A stretch of 64,000 nucleotides of DNA from Allolobophora icterica (GCA_963556255.1 OY744607.1:51607212-51671211), one strand, 5' to 3'; positions 52,955 to 63,808 are shown, counted from the stretch's first letter. Made by a program: numbers and translations. Notes: generated by a model from the letters alone, not told the origin.

Positions 52955-53220
52955 ACTATATATCAATGAACGAAAATGGAACAGTCCAAAGAAATTACCC
53001 TTAGCCGGGGATCTTAAACTAATTAGCACATATCTAATCAACACGGTTGCTGAAGCAGAAAACAATCTGGCTTCATCGCCAAGTGGAGATGATGTGGAGA
53101 AATTCAGCAAAAAGATAAACTCTGTATAAAAACATGGTGAAGTCAAATGCCAAAATGAAGTTACATATACAAGACCAATATTTTCAGCAACACAAGAAAT
53201 GTTTCATCAAAAATTTATTT

Positions 53221-54194
53221 AATCAGCGATCAGGTTAGATAAGGTACCTCGACCTGTTTAGCCTTAACTTACCGTGTCCGTGCCTTTCCTTACCTTGCTT
53301 AACCCTACCTCACCTTTTTGTTTTGTCGAAAAACGGCGTTGGCTTATAACTCGTTTAGGCTAGGCCCTATAGGTATAAAAACAATGTAAACGAGCATTCA
53401 CTCATACAGAGCCACAGCCACTGTTATGGAAAATTACTTATGGCTCTTCAAACAGCATATTGAACAAAATGGTTCCAACCGCTGACAATACGAAACCAAA
53501 GTGGGCTTTTGTGGATTAATATGCAACTTATTCTAGCATGAAACCACAACTACAGGAAATCATCTAAAGGTCCGATATGACTTCGGTGTATTATGGCCGT
53601 TTTGTGCCTTCCAGCCGAGAGATTCTTCAACAAGGAGCTCAGAAGTTTTATTGATAAAAGACATAAACGATCAGGGGCCCGGGAACCTATGGCGCCAAAG
53701 GCGCCGCTGCTCACACAAGTTTTGGCTCTGTGGCGCCGAGGCAGACGTATGCTCACACAACTTTTTGGGCATTGATACAATAAAAAATATAATATGCGCA
53801 CTAAATTTTCACAGTGATTAGAAAAAATATGAGAGCCTTTGTCAAACAGAGCTTGTGCCGACGCGAAACCTCACTCGATATTATAGAAATAGCACTATAG
53901 ATATACTCGATATACTATAGAAAGAGCACAGTATACGCCTAATGGAACCTGCGAATGTCAGCTCTGACCTTTGGAAAGGGTCAGTAAGCTAGGCGACTGC
54001 TAAGGGAATCGTGGATACTGGAAACCTTACCCTCTCGGTCTGAAAACTACAAAGGTGTTGGCTGTGAGCCTGTTGAACGATTTGTTGATCCAAAACTGTA
54101 GGAGTCTTTGATAGTGACAGGCGCAATATATCATCCTACAAGACTGAGGAGAGTGGACACAGGACAACTAATTCTTAAGACAGCTGTGGTATAA

Positions 54195-54198
<4 letters not shown>
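53221..54198. other. Unassigned, with one dispersed repeat
   Basis: 53672-53772 (GGCGCCAAAGGCGCC, CACAAGTTTTGGCTCTGTGG) is related to 56067-56140. A frame around 53600 (LPAERFFNKELRSFIDKRHK) is short and isolated. Confidence 0.4.
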
Positions 54199-54227
<29 letters not shown>

Positions 54228-54370
54228 TGTATGTATGTATGTATGTATGTATGTATGTATGTATGTATGTATGTATGTATGTATGTATGTATGTATGTAT
54301 GTATTTATGTATGTATGTATGTATGTATGTATGTATGTATGTATGTATGAATGCATGTATGTATGTATAT
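54199..54370. repeat. (GTAT)n microsatellite
   Basis: About 40 units with two point changes. Confidence 0.98.
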
Positions 54371-55534
54371 ATGTACATATATGTGTGTATATATTATATA
54401 TATATACGTAAATACAACATTTAGTGTGTATATATATACGTAAATACAATATTTAGTGTGTGTGTGTGGGCTTTCAGAGTGGGAGGAGAAAGAGTGTTTA
54501 GTTCATCTTGAGATCGCAACAAACGCGCGACTCCGCCTCTGTAGATCCAGAGGAAGTGTTAGACTCCAGATTTCCCAGGTCATGACCTAGCTGGACGGTC
54601 AGCATGTTGTGGTATAGATGCCAGATGTTGTGGCTCTGTGTAAGTGTGTATTAGCTATCGTTTACAGCCTTATAGGGCTCCTTTGTCTTAGATCTGATGC
54701 GCTGAGGCGTGGAGAATCTCGGAGTCTCCGGCTGAGGTCAACAGCGACCTCTCAAGTGACCGGCAGTGCACAAATTTAGCAGCTGCTGGTATTCAAATGG
54801 AGTCCTGTAGGATGCGACCTTTGCAGATGCATTAAATATACCATACAGTCTGCAAATCAGTGTACATGAAATATTTTCAAAGTCTCATCCAAGTGCTCAG
54901 AGGTACATTTCTCACGAAGTGTCTGTGCAACGTGTTCTTTCTGACATTATTACTCGCTCGTGGCAGGATATTTTAACCGATTTATTATAACCTTCACTGC
55001 GCTCGTCGCCAGACATTCACTACACTCACTGTAGGCCTACATTTGTGACCGTAGTTCGAAACTTTCGTTCGTCGCCTAACTGTGCTCATCACTATATTCG
55101 TTGGACACCTTCGCAGCTTAATCGTGGAAGGCCTTTGTCAGACAGGTAGGCTAGACTCACATACAAATAAATATTGACAAAGATCCAAGTTTGTGTCAGT
55201 AGGCATATAGAGGCATCGGCTTGGTATGATGTCTGGTCTGCTTCACCATTGCAAAGAGGGCTGAAAGACGCAGACTTCATCGACTTGCTTGCTCATACTG
55301 ATTTCTACCCTTCTAGCCGTTAAGCTATTCTTATTCTCCTAACTCTGCCAACCACTACAAGTGCAATCGAAAGATCGTGCAGCACTCTGCGTCGTGTGAA
55401 AACCTGGCTACGATCTACTACGACAGACGACAGACTTTCCGGATTGTGTATGATGAGTGTACACAGATAGAAAATTAGCAAGAAGAAAAAAGAATTCATG
55501 AATAATGTTGTAGATGAATTTGGCAAAGGTCGTC
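54371..55534. other. Unassigned sequence
   Basis: Two near-identical 30-bp pieces with TATATATACGTAAATACAA lie at 54397-54469; otherwise normal-complexity intergenic DNA without supported exons. Confidence 0.35.
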
Positions 55535-55690
55535 GTCGCCTTCAGTTTCTCTTTAGATAGGACTGTATAAACCTATCTAAAAAGAAACTGAAGGCGACCT
55601 AATGGATAATCCACCTTATATATGACCAAGGCAAACCTATACATTATATAGGTTCGCCTTGGTATATATAATATATATACCAAGGCGAAC
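55535..55690. repeat. Three consecutive hairpins
   Basis: Hairpin 1: 27-bp arms 55535-55561 and 55572-55598, one mismatch, 10-base loop. Hairpin 2: 16-bp arms 55626-55641 and 55647-55662, one mismatch. Hairpin 3: 55655-55686, a near-perfect palindrome CGCCTTGGTATATATA and its complement; it shares its left arm with hairpin 2, so the two are alternatives. Confidence 0.85.
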
Positions 55691-55732
55691 ATATATAATG
55701 TATTATTAATATATTATATGCTTGCCATGCTA

Positions 55733-55978
<246 letters not shown>

Positions 55979-56141
55979 ACTTGGTTGGCTGACTTGGCTC
56001 ACCCAACTTTTAAACACTTCCCGGGCCTCTGCAGTCCAACCGGTTATCAGGATTAGCAGGGGTCTGGAAGACATGGCGCCAATGGCGTCGATGCACACAA
56101 GGTTTGGCTCTGTGACGCTGAGACACGAGCATGCTCATTGG

Positions 56142-56722
56142 CAGTGTTGGGTAAACTCATACAAGAAATGAGTTAAATCAAAACTCAACTCATGCACCTC
56201 AAAATGAGTTTAAGCTCAAACTCAACTCATCCTACGTGAAATGAGTTAACTCAAACTCAGTTGTAAAATGAGTTAAATCATAAACTCACACGTTTCATAC
56301 TAGCACGTTCTAATCGAGCAACAATTTTTCCATCACGCCTACTTGTAACAGAAAAATATTTTCCATCAAGAATACACGGTACTTCAGCCATGTTGTTCTT
56401 AACTGTTCACAATATACAAAATATGCAGTGCCTAAACACTGTCCGCTAGCAGTGTTTACGACCCTCCCTGCCGTCACCACTCACCAATATGGAAAGCCGA
56501 CGATATAAAAAAGGCTTGTTTCAACATAATATGTGCCGAGTGCCGAAGAGTGAGTTGAGTTTAAAATAATTGACAGTTACAACTCAAACTTATAGAAAAT
56601 ATGAGTTAACTCAAACTCATAACTCACACTCTTTAAGGTGAGTTAACTCAAACTCATAAATCACAGCAAGTGAGTTAACTCGTGAGTTTAAACTCATCTG
56701 AGTTAACTCATACCCAACACTG
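56142..56722. mobile_element. 581-bp hAT miniature element, TSD CTCATTGG
   Basis: The ends CAGTGTTGGGTA and TACCCAACACTG are perfect inverted repeats, flanked by perfect 8-bp duplications CTCATTGG at 56134-56141 and 56723-56730. Both subterminal regions are packed with AACTCA/TGAGTT words in both orientations; the core (about 56290-56550) is unrelated. No transposase. Confidence 0.95.
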
Positions 56723-56836
56723 CTCATTGGTCACACTTTTGTATACATTAATAGTATAAAAAAATAACACAATGATATATACTCTGATATCGGATATAAT
56801 GTCGTATTTTATCCAACTTATGCACATGGCTGAGAT

Positions 56837-57060
56837 TTGATGTACTTTGGACATGTGATGAGAGCAGACGGGATGGAGAAGGAGATGATGCTGGCGTGCG
56901 GAGAGGGGGTGAGGAAAAGAGGCCGCCCGAGAACTCGATGGATGGAGGAGAGCAGCGATGAACCTTGCACAACTAAGGGAAGCGGTACGGAACAGGGAGG
57001 AATGGAGGAGGCTGGTCATGACGGTCGCTAGAGTTCCACGAACTGACGGCACAAGGTGAC
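56837..57060 (+). mobile_element. Non-LTR retrotransposon ORF2 C-terminus
   Basis: YFGHVMRADGMEKEM, then KRGRPRTRWMEE in one frame and LREAVRNREEWRRLVMTVAR in another. This is the usual order at the C-terminus of many metazoan non-LTR reverse transcriptases. The frame change shows decay. Confidence 0.75.
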
Positions 57061-57199
57061 AAGGTGAGATTGGCTCACATAACTTTTAAACACTTTCCGG
57101 GTCACTGGGCATTAAGTTACTTGTATGTGTTCAACGTTATTAATGGATTACAACATTCCGGAGCGTTGCCGTTCCACGATTCTTTACCAATCGTCCCGG

Positions 57200-57600
57200 T
57201 ATCCTACTCGTCAAGAGCTCTTTGGCTAGATCCGCCATAACTAATACGTCCCACTTTGAACCTCTTTGCTTAAATCTTTGCACTGGCTTCCTGTTCAGGA
57301 AATAATTAGTTTCAAATTGGGTTCATAGTTTATAAAAAATTTCAACTCTAGTCAGCCATATTACTTAAAACCAGTTCAAATTCCTCAGACGTTTGAAGTA
57401 ACTGGTCCAGCTGAATGGAACTCTCTGCCAGAATCAGTTCGAAGATCCACTTCAATAAATACTTAATTGTTAAACTAAACTCAAAACTCATTTATTCTCT
57501 AAGTACTATAATTAATTACTGCTTTGTAACGCGTCCTTTGAGTAAGATTCTGTTTTATTAAGGCGCGTTATAAAATATAAGTTGTATTGTATTGTATATC
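57200..57600 (+). mobile_element. Second LINE 3' end
   Basis: CTCTTTGGCTAGATCCGCC, LHWLPVQE-like coding at about 57287 and VTGPAEWNSLPESVR-like coding near 57410, then a tail ending GGCGCGTTATAAAATATAAG and TTGTATTGTATTGTA. It is diverged from the 30880 copy and frameshifted. Confidence 0.6.
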
Positions 57601-57918
57601 ATTATTCAACGAGGTCATATGATTATCTTTGATCAATGATGAAAGTGCACCCATTGTAGGAATTTTTCATATTCCTCATACAACTGAAATGACGTCATTC
57701 TTGACGTCATTTCACTGTTTTTATTGACTATTAGCATCGAATTGTTAATTTATGAAATGACGTAATTACAATTTTTCTTAGTAACGGGAGTGGATAATAT
57801 GCCGCTCATTAGACCCTATGCGCGTTAAATGCTAAGCTGTAAGGACCGTAATCAAGAGCTTGCCTTACAAAACGACTTTCACTCTTCACCGGAACGACCA
57901 AAGTTTTGTCTTGGCATC
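57601..57918. other. Unassigned sequence
   Basis: A short inverted repeat, GAAATGACGTCATTCTTGACG and AATGACGTCA words near 57688-57715. No gene seen. Confidence 0.35.
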
Positions 57919-57970
57919 ATGCCTTCGCTTGTCAAGTTTTCCGGAAGGCTAGACGCCCGTTGCGGAAATA
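57919..57970 (+). CDS. Possible first coding exon
   Basis: ATG at 57919 opens 17 codons (MPSLVKFSGRLDARCGN) and ends at a strong donor, A|GTAAGT. No second exon was found downstream before the retrotransposon. Unrecognised and uncertain. Confidence 0.2.
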
Positions 57971-58416
57971 GTAAGTTGACACAAATTTCTTAATTGTTTG
58001 ACGCTGCTCTAACTCTAGTTGAAACTGTTGCCGAAAAGTAATATTTAATAATTAGTGGATTATAGTAGGGCCCTCGGAAAAGATGCTGAGATTGGCCAGA
58101 AATGTTATAATTAGCGAACACGTAGATTGATTGCGTTTTAGTTTCTATAGCTTAAGCAAATTAAATGAGCGAAAGATTTTGACCCAAATAATTTCTTCAG
58201 GCGGGAAACTGTTCAGATTTTTACAAAAACCAATGGCATGGGCCTAACTAGGATAAGAATTTTTTCTTTTAAACAATAATCGATTTATGATCGAATGAAT
58301 GATCGACTGAACATTAGCTATCAATTATAGACGTCTCAAGAGTGACTGGCTCCAGAAAGCTACAATTCGCACAAGCAGCCATCATTTTTGGCGTTTGTTA
58401 GAGAAAGGTATTATGG

Positions 58417-58500
58417 GCAGGGCTGTAGTGGTAAATTAGAGGTGAGTACACGCTACCGGTTAGTTTAACTTTTCCGAAACAAATTAGAGGTGTGCAATGT
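58417..58500 (+). mobile_element. 5' fragment of a hAT-type miniature element joined to another
   Basis: CAGGGCTGTAGTGGTAAATT and GAGGTGAGTACACGCTA match the left half of the element at 38020. It is cut at about 58490 and followed by GCAATGTTCCCTCTAATTTT, the start of a different repeat. Confidence 0.65.
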
Positions 58501-58792
58501 TCCCTCTAATTTTTTTCCGCCGTGCGCGCATTGGCCTGCCGCGTGAGCAGTAACATTTTGTGATCTTTAAGGCCTTCTAGGCTACTAAATATATTGTACA
58601 CAGTTGTACATATATAATTTCGTTTATTATTACGAATCAAAGTTGACCAACCGCAACAAAGAGTATGCTACAGTAAAAAAAACATCTGTTCAAGTTCTCT
58701 GCCCATGGGCAGGCTCTAACTTCGAATAGCTAAATGCAACTCGAGAAGTTTAGGGAGTTGGTTTCTCGTTGCCTTTCCATCGGTGTTTTTAC

Positions 58793-58988
58793 TTAGACAC
58801 CATCTTCTGCGTTTATGTCCTCCATCGTCCATATTTCAGACTGCTTATCTCGCGGAACTCGATTATACTGGCGAGGACTCGGTCGTCCACTGCGCTCTTT
58901 GCTCCTAGTGGGGTTACCTCGTGAAGGTGGCGTGGGCGTGGTGGGCATTTGGGGTAGCAAAGGCGTTTAGAAAGGATTGTTCCTCCAT
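58793..58988 (-). CDS. Possible first exon or small frame
   Basis: Two overlapping readings exist. From the ATG at 58988 a frame reads MEEQSFLNAFATPNAHHAHA to a donor-like GAG|GTAACC. From the ATG at 58948 another frame reads 51 residues (MPTTPTPPSRGNPTRSK ... WTMEDINAEDGV) to a TAA at 58793. Neither is recognised. It is kept because it is the only non-repetitive coding-like patch in this part. Confidence 0.2.
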
Positions 58989-59525
58989 TTTCACCATAAG
59001 ACTTAGGCCTACATTAAAAGCCTAGATCAATCGCATCATATTAAACGAAAAAGGCTTAAGTCAAGTTGAAGTAAGTAAGTAGCATTTATGTGAATGTGAC
59101 AACATTGTAATAGAATTGCATATGATTATTACGGAATTAGGCCTACATATAGCCTGTAGACACATTTCAAATTGATGATTACTCGAACAAATGTAACTGA
59201 CAAGCACAACTTCTTAAGTTGTGTGCCCTTATATGCCCAGTCAAACATCCGATGACGCCAATCAGCATAGCAACTAAATAAGATTAAACGATTCACAATT
59301 TCTACGATTCCATTACCCCGTATACATGGTTCAAGTTGCTTCCTAAACAATTACTTCACGTCTGTAGAAGGCTATAAAATCCTTGTAGGGTAGGCTATAA
59401 AAAGGCCCAAAAATTAAGCTTAGATTTTCTCGCTTCTGTCTTTGTGAGATTGCTAAAGAGCATAGCCTACACTTGATCCAGGTCAATTTGTTTGACCAGA
59501 ATAAAAATCTTTGTGAACTGAGTTT
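58989..59525. other. Unassigned sequence left of the retrotransposon
   Basis: AT-rich DNA without recognisable features. Confidence 0.35.
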
Positions 59526-59991
59526 TGTGTACAGTCTTGCAGTGCGAGATATTGGCGTATATATTTAGTGCGCTTACTTTAGTTTCACGTGTATATGTAT
59601 ATATGATAGATGTATAACGTTTAGTCTTAGTGACACGCGCGGCCGGCCGATATCGGCAGCGGCGCGCTATATGTATATTATTAGAGTTCGTTTATGCGCA
59701 CAGAGGACAGGTGTGTCAAGAGGCGCGAAGAATTATGCTGACTAGAGAAGTTTGAATTCGAGTGTGTTCGCTGTAGTAGTGTGGCTGACTAGTTGAGTTG
59801 TAATCGAATTGAGTTCTGTCTGTTTGTTTTCTTATTAAACGAAAAGATATTAAACTGTGTTGGTGATTCGTACGAGGAAAAGCTACTTATACGTAGAATT
59901 AGTGTTCAAAAGGTGAACGTTAAATAGGCGTTAAGTACAAGAGAACAAGGACTTAGCAAGAAGGATTGTCAACGGAAGGATTGGGTTGACA
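59526..59991 (+). repeat. 5' long terminal repeat (left border uncertain)
   Basis: Ends in GGTTGACA, five bases before the primer site, matching the TG...CA rule. It contains TATA-like TATATGTATATATGATAG near 59590 and an ATTAAA near 59834 that could serve as a polyadenylation signal. Confidence 0.6.
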
Positions 59992-59996
59992 TTTAT

Positions 59997-60014
59997 TGGT
60001 GGCAGCGGTGGGAT
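59997..60014 (+). promoter_or_regulatory. Primer-binding site for tRNA-Leu
   Basis: TGGTGGCAGCGGTGGGAT is the exact complement of the 3' end of a standard animal tRNA-Leu acceptor stem plus CCA (18 bases). Confidence 0.85.
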
Positions 60015-60232
60015 AAATACTCACGGTGGATAAATAACTCACGGTGGATAAATACTCACGGTGGAATAAATACTCACGGTGGAATAAATACTCACGGTGG
60101 ATATAAACTCACGGTGGATTAAAATTCACGTTATCACCTCCTTCGGCGGATAGAAGAATCTACGACGGTGATTGAAGAATTTACAACGGTGTTAGAAGAA
60201 TCTACGACGGTGTTAGAAGAATCTACGCGTTG
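60010..60232 (+). repeat. Two tandem repeats in the retrotransposon leader
   Basis: Seven copies of a 17-18-bp unit GGATAAATACTCACGGT (60010-60130) start at the primer site itself. Then four copies of a 21-bp unit, GAAGAATCTACGACGGTGTTA (60152-60232), follow. Both units contain ACGGTG. Confidence 0.9.
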
Positions 60233-60406
60233 TGTGCTGTGTGACGAGTTTACGATATTAACGACGGTGGAACACGAGAAACGGTATAAAAATTTCGTTG
60301 TTTTCCACGAACAAATATAAAAGAAATCCCGTTTGTTTATCGATTCACACAACAAGAAAAACCGTGACTTCTTTTAAAAGAGAAATCACCAAAGTAAACA
60401 AGTAAG

Positions 60407-63400
60407 ATGGAGAAACTAAGTGCTGAAAGACAAGCAGATATTAAGAAGATGTCTACTGAAAGGCTTAAACAGCGTTTGTTGAAAGCCGGTTTTAAAGAAG
60501 AACAATTAGAAGTTATGTCACGTGGTGACATGATGCAGGAACTCGCCGATGTGTGGGTTAAAGAAGAAGTCGAAGAAGAAGGTGCCGTTGGCGGTGCCGT
60601 AGAAAAGGCTATTGAAAAACCTCCTGCGCCTATGTCTATGGAGATGTTGATGCAGTGGATGATGATGACTAGGCAGGAAGAGAAGGATAGAGAGGAGAAA
60701 CGTAGACAAGAAGAGAAAGAAAAAGAGAAGAGACGAAGACAGGAAGAGAAAGAGCTGAGACAAGAAGCAGAACGTGTAAGACAAGACGAATTGCGCTTGC
60801 AGAGAGAGAAAGAAGAGAAAGCAGAACGTCTGCAGAGAGAGAAAGAAGAGAAAGCAGAGCGTCTGCAGAGAGAGAAAGAAGAGAAAGCGGAACTTGCAAG
60901 GCAAGAGGAATTGCGCTTGCAGAGAGAGAGAGAAGATAAAGCAGAACAAGTGCGTAAGGCAGAACTTGAATTGCAAAAGAATCAATTTGAGATTCAGTTA
61001 GAACAGTTGAAAAGAGATAGGGAAGATGCTGAAAGAAGAAGATTGGAGCAGATGATTGAATTTGAAAAAGCTAGAAAAAGTGATGAAGAGGTACGTCAGC
61101 AACAGATTGAAGCAAAGAGAATGCGTGAAGAAGAAAAAGAAAAAGCGCGAACGTTAGAGTTAGAACGCGCAGAACAGATAAGACAAGAAGAACTCAAATT
61201 TCAGAAAGAAAGTTTGGAAAAGGCAGAGACAGAAAGACAAGAACGTCTGAAACTGGAGAAATCAAAATTGACATTGAAAGAAACGCAAATGAGAGAAGAA
61301 CGGGAAGCAGAAAGAAGGAAACAGCAAGAAAGTGAAACTTTGGTGTCAAAAATTAAGAAAATAGGTGATGCAATGAAGCATGTATTGCCTCAAATGCCAA
61401 CTGATATGATGGAGGTACCATTATATTTTGAAACAGTCGAGAACGCATTTCGTAGCTTTGCTGTGGAGAAGCCGTTTTGGGTGAAATTATTACTACCATT
61501 GATGACGCCGAAAGCTCGAACCGTTCTGAATAGATTGTCATTCGATGATCTAGACAATTATGATAGAGTCAAGCAGCACTTATTAAAAGAATTTAAGTTG
61601 ACTTCGAGAGAATATAGAGCCAGATTTGTGGATGCTAAGAAGACAACAGAAGAGACTTATACGATGTTTACGGCAAGACTGAAGAACTTGCTAAACTATT
61701 ACGTGAGAAGTCGAAACGTGAACAGAGAGTATGATACGCTCTTTGATTTGCTGGTAGCGGATAAGCTAAAAGAATGTTTACCGCCAGGTCCACTACAGTT
61801 TGTATTGTCGAAGGAAGGAACTGACTGTCTCCAAGCTAGTGCAGTGGCAGACCTAGCAGACATTCATGTAAACAATCGAATTGGGTTTGCATTTCCAAAT
61901 ATAAACAGTTATCCTTCTCAACGTTCCGTAAACCAAAGCCAGAGTGGAAAGTGGAAAAGTAATCCAGGAACAGGGAATCAGTTCATAGGTAAAGAAGTCA
62001 AGGCTAATGTCCCTGTACCCAATGAGACCAGAGAAGTGACGTTTGGTCGTCAGGGATTTAACAAATCGTCAGCGCCGTTTGCCAAGAGGGAAGGCAACAC
62101 ATCGTTTACGCAGTATAAGAGATATGAAGGAAATGAACAACGAGGCATGGTTGTGAAGCGTTGTCACAACTGTGGTTCAGATAAACATTTGGTTAAATTT
62201 TGTCCAGTTCCAGTGGCAGCAGCTAGTTCTAGCAGAAATCAAGAACACACAAGGGTGAATTTGATTCAAGTGGTTAGTGATACAGATAATCAAACCGCAA
62301 GTCAAGAAAACCAAGAGACTGAAGTAAAGTCGGTAATGAAATGTGGTATTCAAAAAGAAATTCTATTGGATGCTGAAATTCAGAGAGAAGTCATAAGAAA
62401 AGATGACAGTCGAATATTGAAGAAATCGTTCTTGCAATATGTCGAGGTTGAAATTCGTGCAGTAGACGGTAAAGAGCCAGTGAAAGTCAAAGCACTGAGC
62501 GACTCGGGTGCAGAAATTCCGGTGATTAGTGAAGAATTACTGGAAGGCATGAAGGTGGAACAAATTGGAAAAGTGAATTTGCAGTGTGTGGCAGGAGAGG
62601 CCATTCCTGCGAAGTTAGTAAAAGTCGATGTTAGACTGTGTGATAGTGACGTGGAAGAAGAGGGATTTCCGCGTAAAATCCAGTGTTCACTTACACCTTA
62701 TGTCACCTTGATGTGTGCTAGTATTGCAAAGATGGGCAGTACAGAAAGATTCTTGTTGCATCCAGAGATAATTGCCGAATTAAAAGCCGTACCACAGATG
62801 AAAGTTAAAACGATACAAGGAGATGTGAGTGTACGAGCAAATGTAATGACGAGAGCGCAGAGTCGGAAACAGGAAATGGTAGATGTTGATGAGAAGAGTG
62901 AAACTGAAAGTTCAAGTGATGAGGAAAACGAAAGTAATAAGCAACGAAGCTTATCGCGAGATGGTGTAACATCAGAGATAAACGAGCAAGAGATGGCTGC
63001 ATGCGAGAATGGCACATTAAATGAAACGGAAGAAGACAATGAATGTGATGTGGGGATAGGAGACTTGTATAGAGATGAAGAAATGGATGAAGAACAAAAG
63101 GTGCAGATTGCCGATTCGAAGAAGTTCGAAGAGCAACAGAGAAAGGATGAATCGTTGAAGCCGTGGTGGAAGTTAGCACAAGAGAAAGAATCTGAATTCT
63201 GTGTGATCAACGGTTTATTGCATAAGAAATATCAGATATTAGACCAGACGATATATCAACTAGTGTTACCAAAAGAGAGACGAATTAAAGTGATGGAATT
63301 GGCGCATGAATCGGTATTTGGAGGACATCTAGGAGAAGAGAAAACAAGAGAACGAATAAAATTATCTTTTGTATGGCCAAAGATGAGAAGAGACATTGTG

Positions 63401-63808
63401 AAATTTTGTAAGTCTTGCGAGAAGTGTCAACTAAAGGCAAGGAGTCTGGTGATGGATAGAGTACCTATCACTCCAGTCTCAAGAGAAGAGGTCGCCTTCA
63501 AGAGAATGACGATGGACCTCGTTGGCCCGATCGATCCAGTATCTGCTGCAGGTCACAAGTATTGTTTATGCATTGTGGACTCGTGCACCAGATGGCCTAC
63601 AATCTTCTTATTGAAATCGCTGACAGCGAAGGCTGTGTGTGAAGCATTGATGGAACTGTTCATGAACGTTGGTGTACCGTCCGTGATCACCAGTGACCAA
63701 GGAACGAACTTCACAGCCAGTTTGACAAGAGAATTTCTCGATTTAATGGGCTGTAGTCCACGATTCGACACACCAGGACACCCAGAGGCTGCTGGATTAG
63801 TAGAATGA
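60407..63808 (+). CDS. Gag-protease-integrase polyprotein of the LTR retrotransposon, with one premature stop
   Basis: The frame runs 1133 codons to a TGA at 63806-63808 and then stays open to the window end. Domains in order: residues 89-315, a charged coiled coil with tandem LQREKEEKAER units; about 365-490, a capsid domain with SCAN-like spacing (EYRARF at 402, then LFDLLVADKLKECLPP); 586-599, a zinc knuckle CX2CX4HX4C; 699-702, the aspartic-protease motif DSGA; 967-1007, the integrase HHCC zinc finger (HESVFGGHLGEEKT ... CKSCEKC); then the integrase core with D1037, D1097 and E1133, the last two separated by 35 residues as required. The TGA follows E1133 directly, where gypsy integrases have Arg. 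No reverse transcriptase or RNase H is seen before the integrase. The start ATG (AAGATGG) follows the leader and is the first in frame. Confidence 0.92.
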   Translation: MEKLSAERQADIKKMSTERLKQRLLKAGFKEEQLEVMSRGDMMQELADVWVKEEVEEEGAVGGAVEKAIEKPPAPMSMEMLMQWMMMTRQEEKDREEKRRQEEKEKEKRRRQEEKELRQEAERVRQDELRLQREKEEKAERLQREKEEKAERLQREKEEKAELARQEELRLQREREDKAEQVRKAELELQKNQFEIQLEQLKRDREDAERRRLEQMIEFEKARKSDEEVRQQQIEAKRMREEEKEKARTLELERAEQIRQEELKFQKESLEKAETERQERLKLEKSKLTLKETQMREEREAERRKQQESETLVSKIKKIGDAMKHVLPQMPTDMMEVPLYFETVENAFRSFAVEKPFWVKLLLPLMTPKARTVLNRLSFDDLDNYDRVKQHLLKEFKLTSREYRARFVDAKKTTEETYTMFTARLKNLLNYYVRSRNVNREYDTLFDLLVADKLKECLPPGPLQFVLSKEGTDCLQASAVADLADIHVNNRIGFAFPNINSYPSQRSVNQSQSGKWKSNPGTGNQFIGKEVKANVPVPNETREVTFGRQGFNKSSAPFAKREGNTSFTQYKRYEGNEQRGMVVKRCHNCGSDKHLVKFCPVPVAAASSSRNQEHTRVNLIQVVSDTDNQTASQENQETEVKSVMKCGIQKEILLDAEIQREVIRKDDSRILKKSFLQYVEVEIRAVDGKEPVKVKALSDSGAEIPVISEELLEGMKVEQIGKVNLQCVAGEAIPAKLVKVDVRLCDSDVEEEGFPRKIQCSLTPYVTLMCASIAKMGSTERFLLHPEIIAELKAVPQMKVKTIQGDVSVRANVMTRAQSRKQEMVDVDEKSETESSSDEENESNKQRSLSRDGVTSEINEQEMAACENGTLNETEEDNECDVGIGDLYRDEEMDEEQKVQIADSKKFEEQQRKDESLKPWWKLAQEKESEFCVINGLLHKKYQILDQTIYQLVLPKERRIKVMELAHESVFGGHLGEEKTRERIKLSFVWPKMRRDIVKFCKSCEKCQLKARSLVMDRVPITPVSREEVAFKRMTMDLVGPIDPVSAAGHKYCLCIVDSCTRWPTIFLLKSLTAKAVCEALMELFMNVGVPSVITSDQGTNFTASLTREFLDLMGCSPRFDTPGHPEAAGLVE

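Larger units (their letters stand above)
51640..53220 (+). pseudogene. Decayed copy of an uncharacterised multi-copy zinc-finger protein gene
   Basis: A chain of frames reads KTDIKVQQALNYILRSVE, then a zinc-finger-like CAKCHGLFSRK and YKHKRKCAG (two frames, separated by a frameshift), then LEFGKRLYINRCKG, VGKFEAVCDAVKTLDGND, YKVPSLALCL with GHSLTKCAKILRG in another frame, and INTVAEAENNLASS. The order LPC-x-x-C ... SLAL-x-GHSL-x-KCA ... recalls a large uncharacterised protein family that is multi-copy in cnidarians and molluscs (from memory, unnamed). At least four frame changes plus two hAT insertions (51990 and 52667) show that it is dead. Confidence 0.55.

Noticed and set aside
53593..53775. 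Frame with LPAERFFNKELRSFIDKRHK
   Set aside because: Short, isolated, and partly inside a dispersed GGCGCC repeat; not enough to call a gene.
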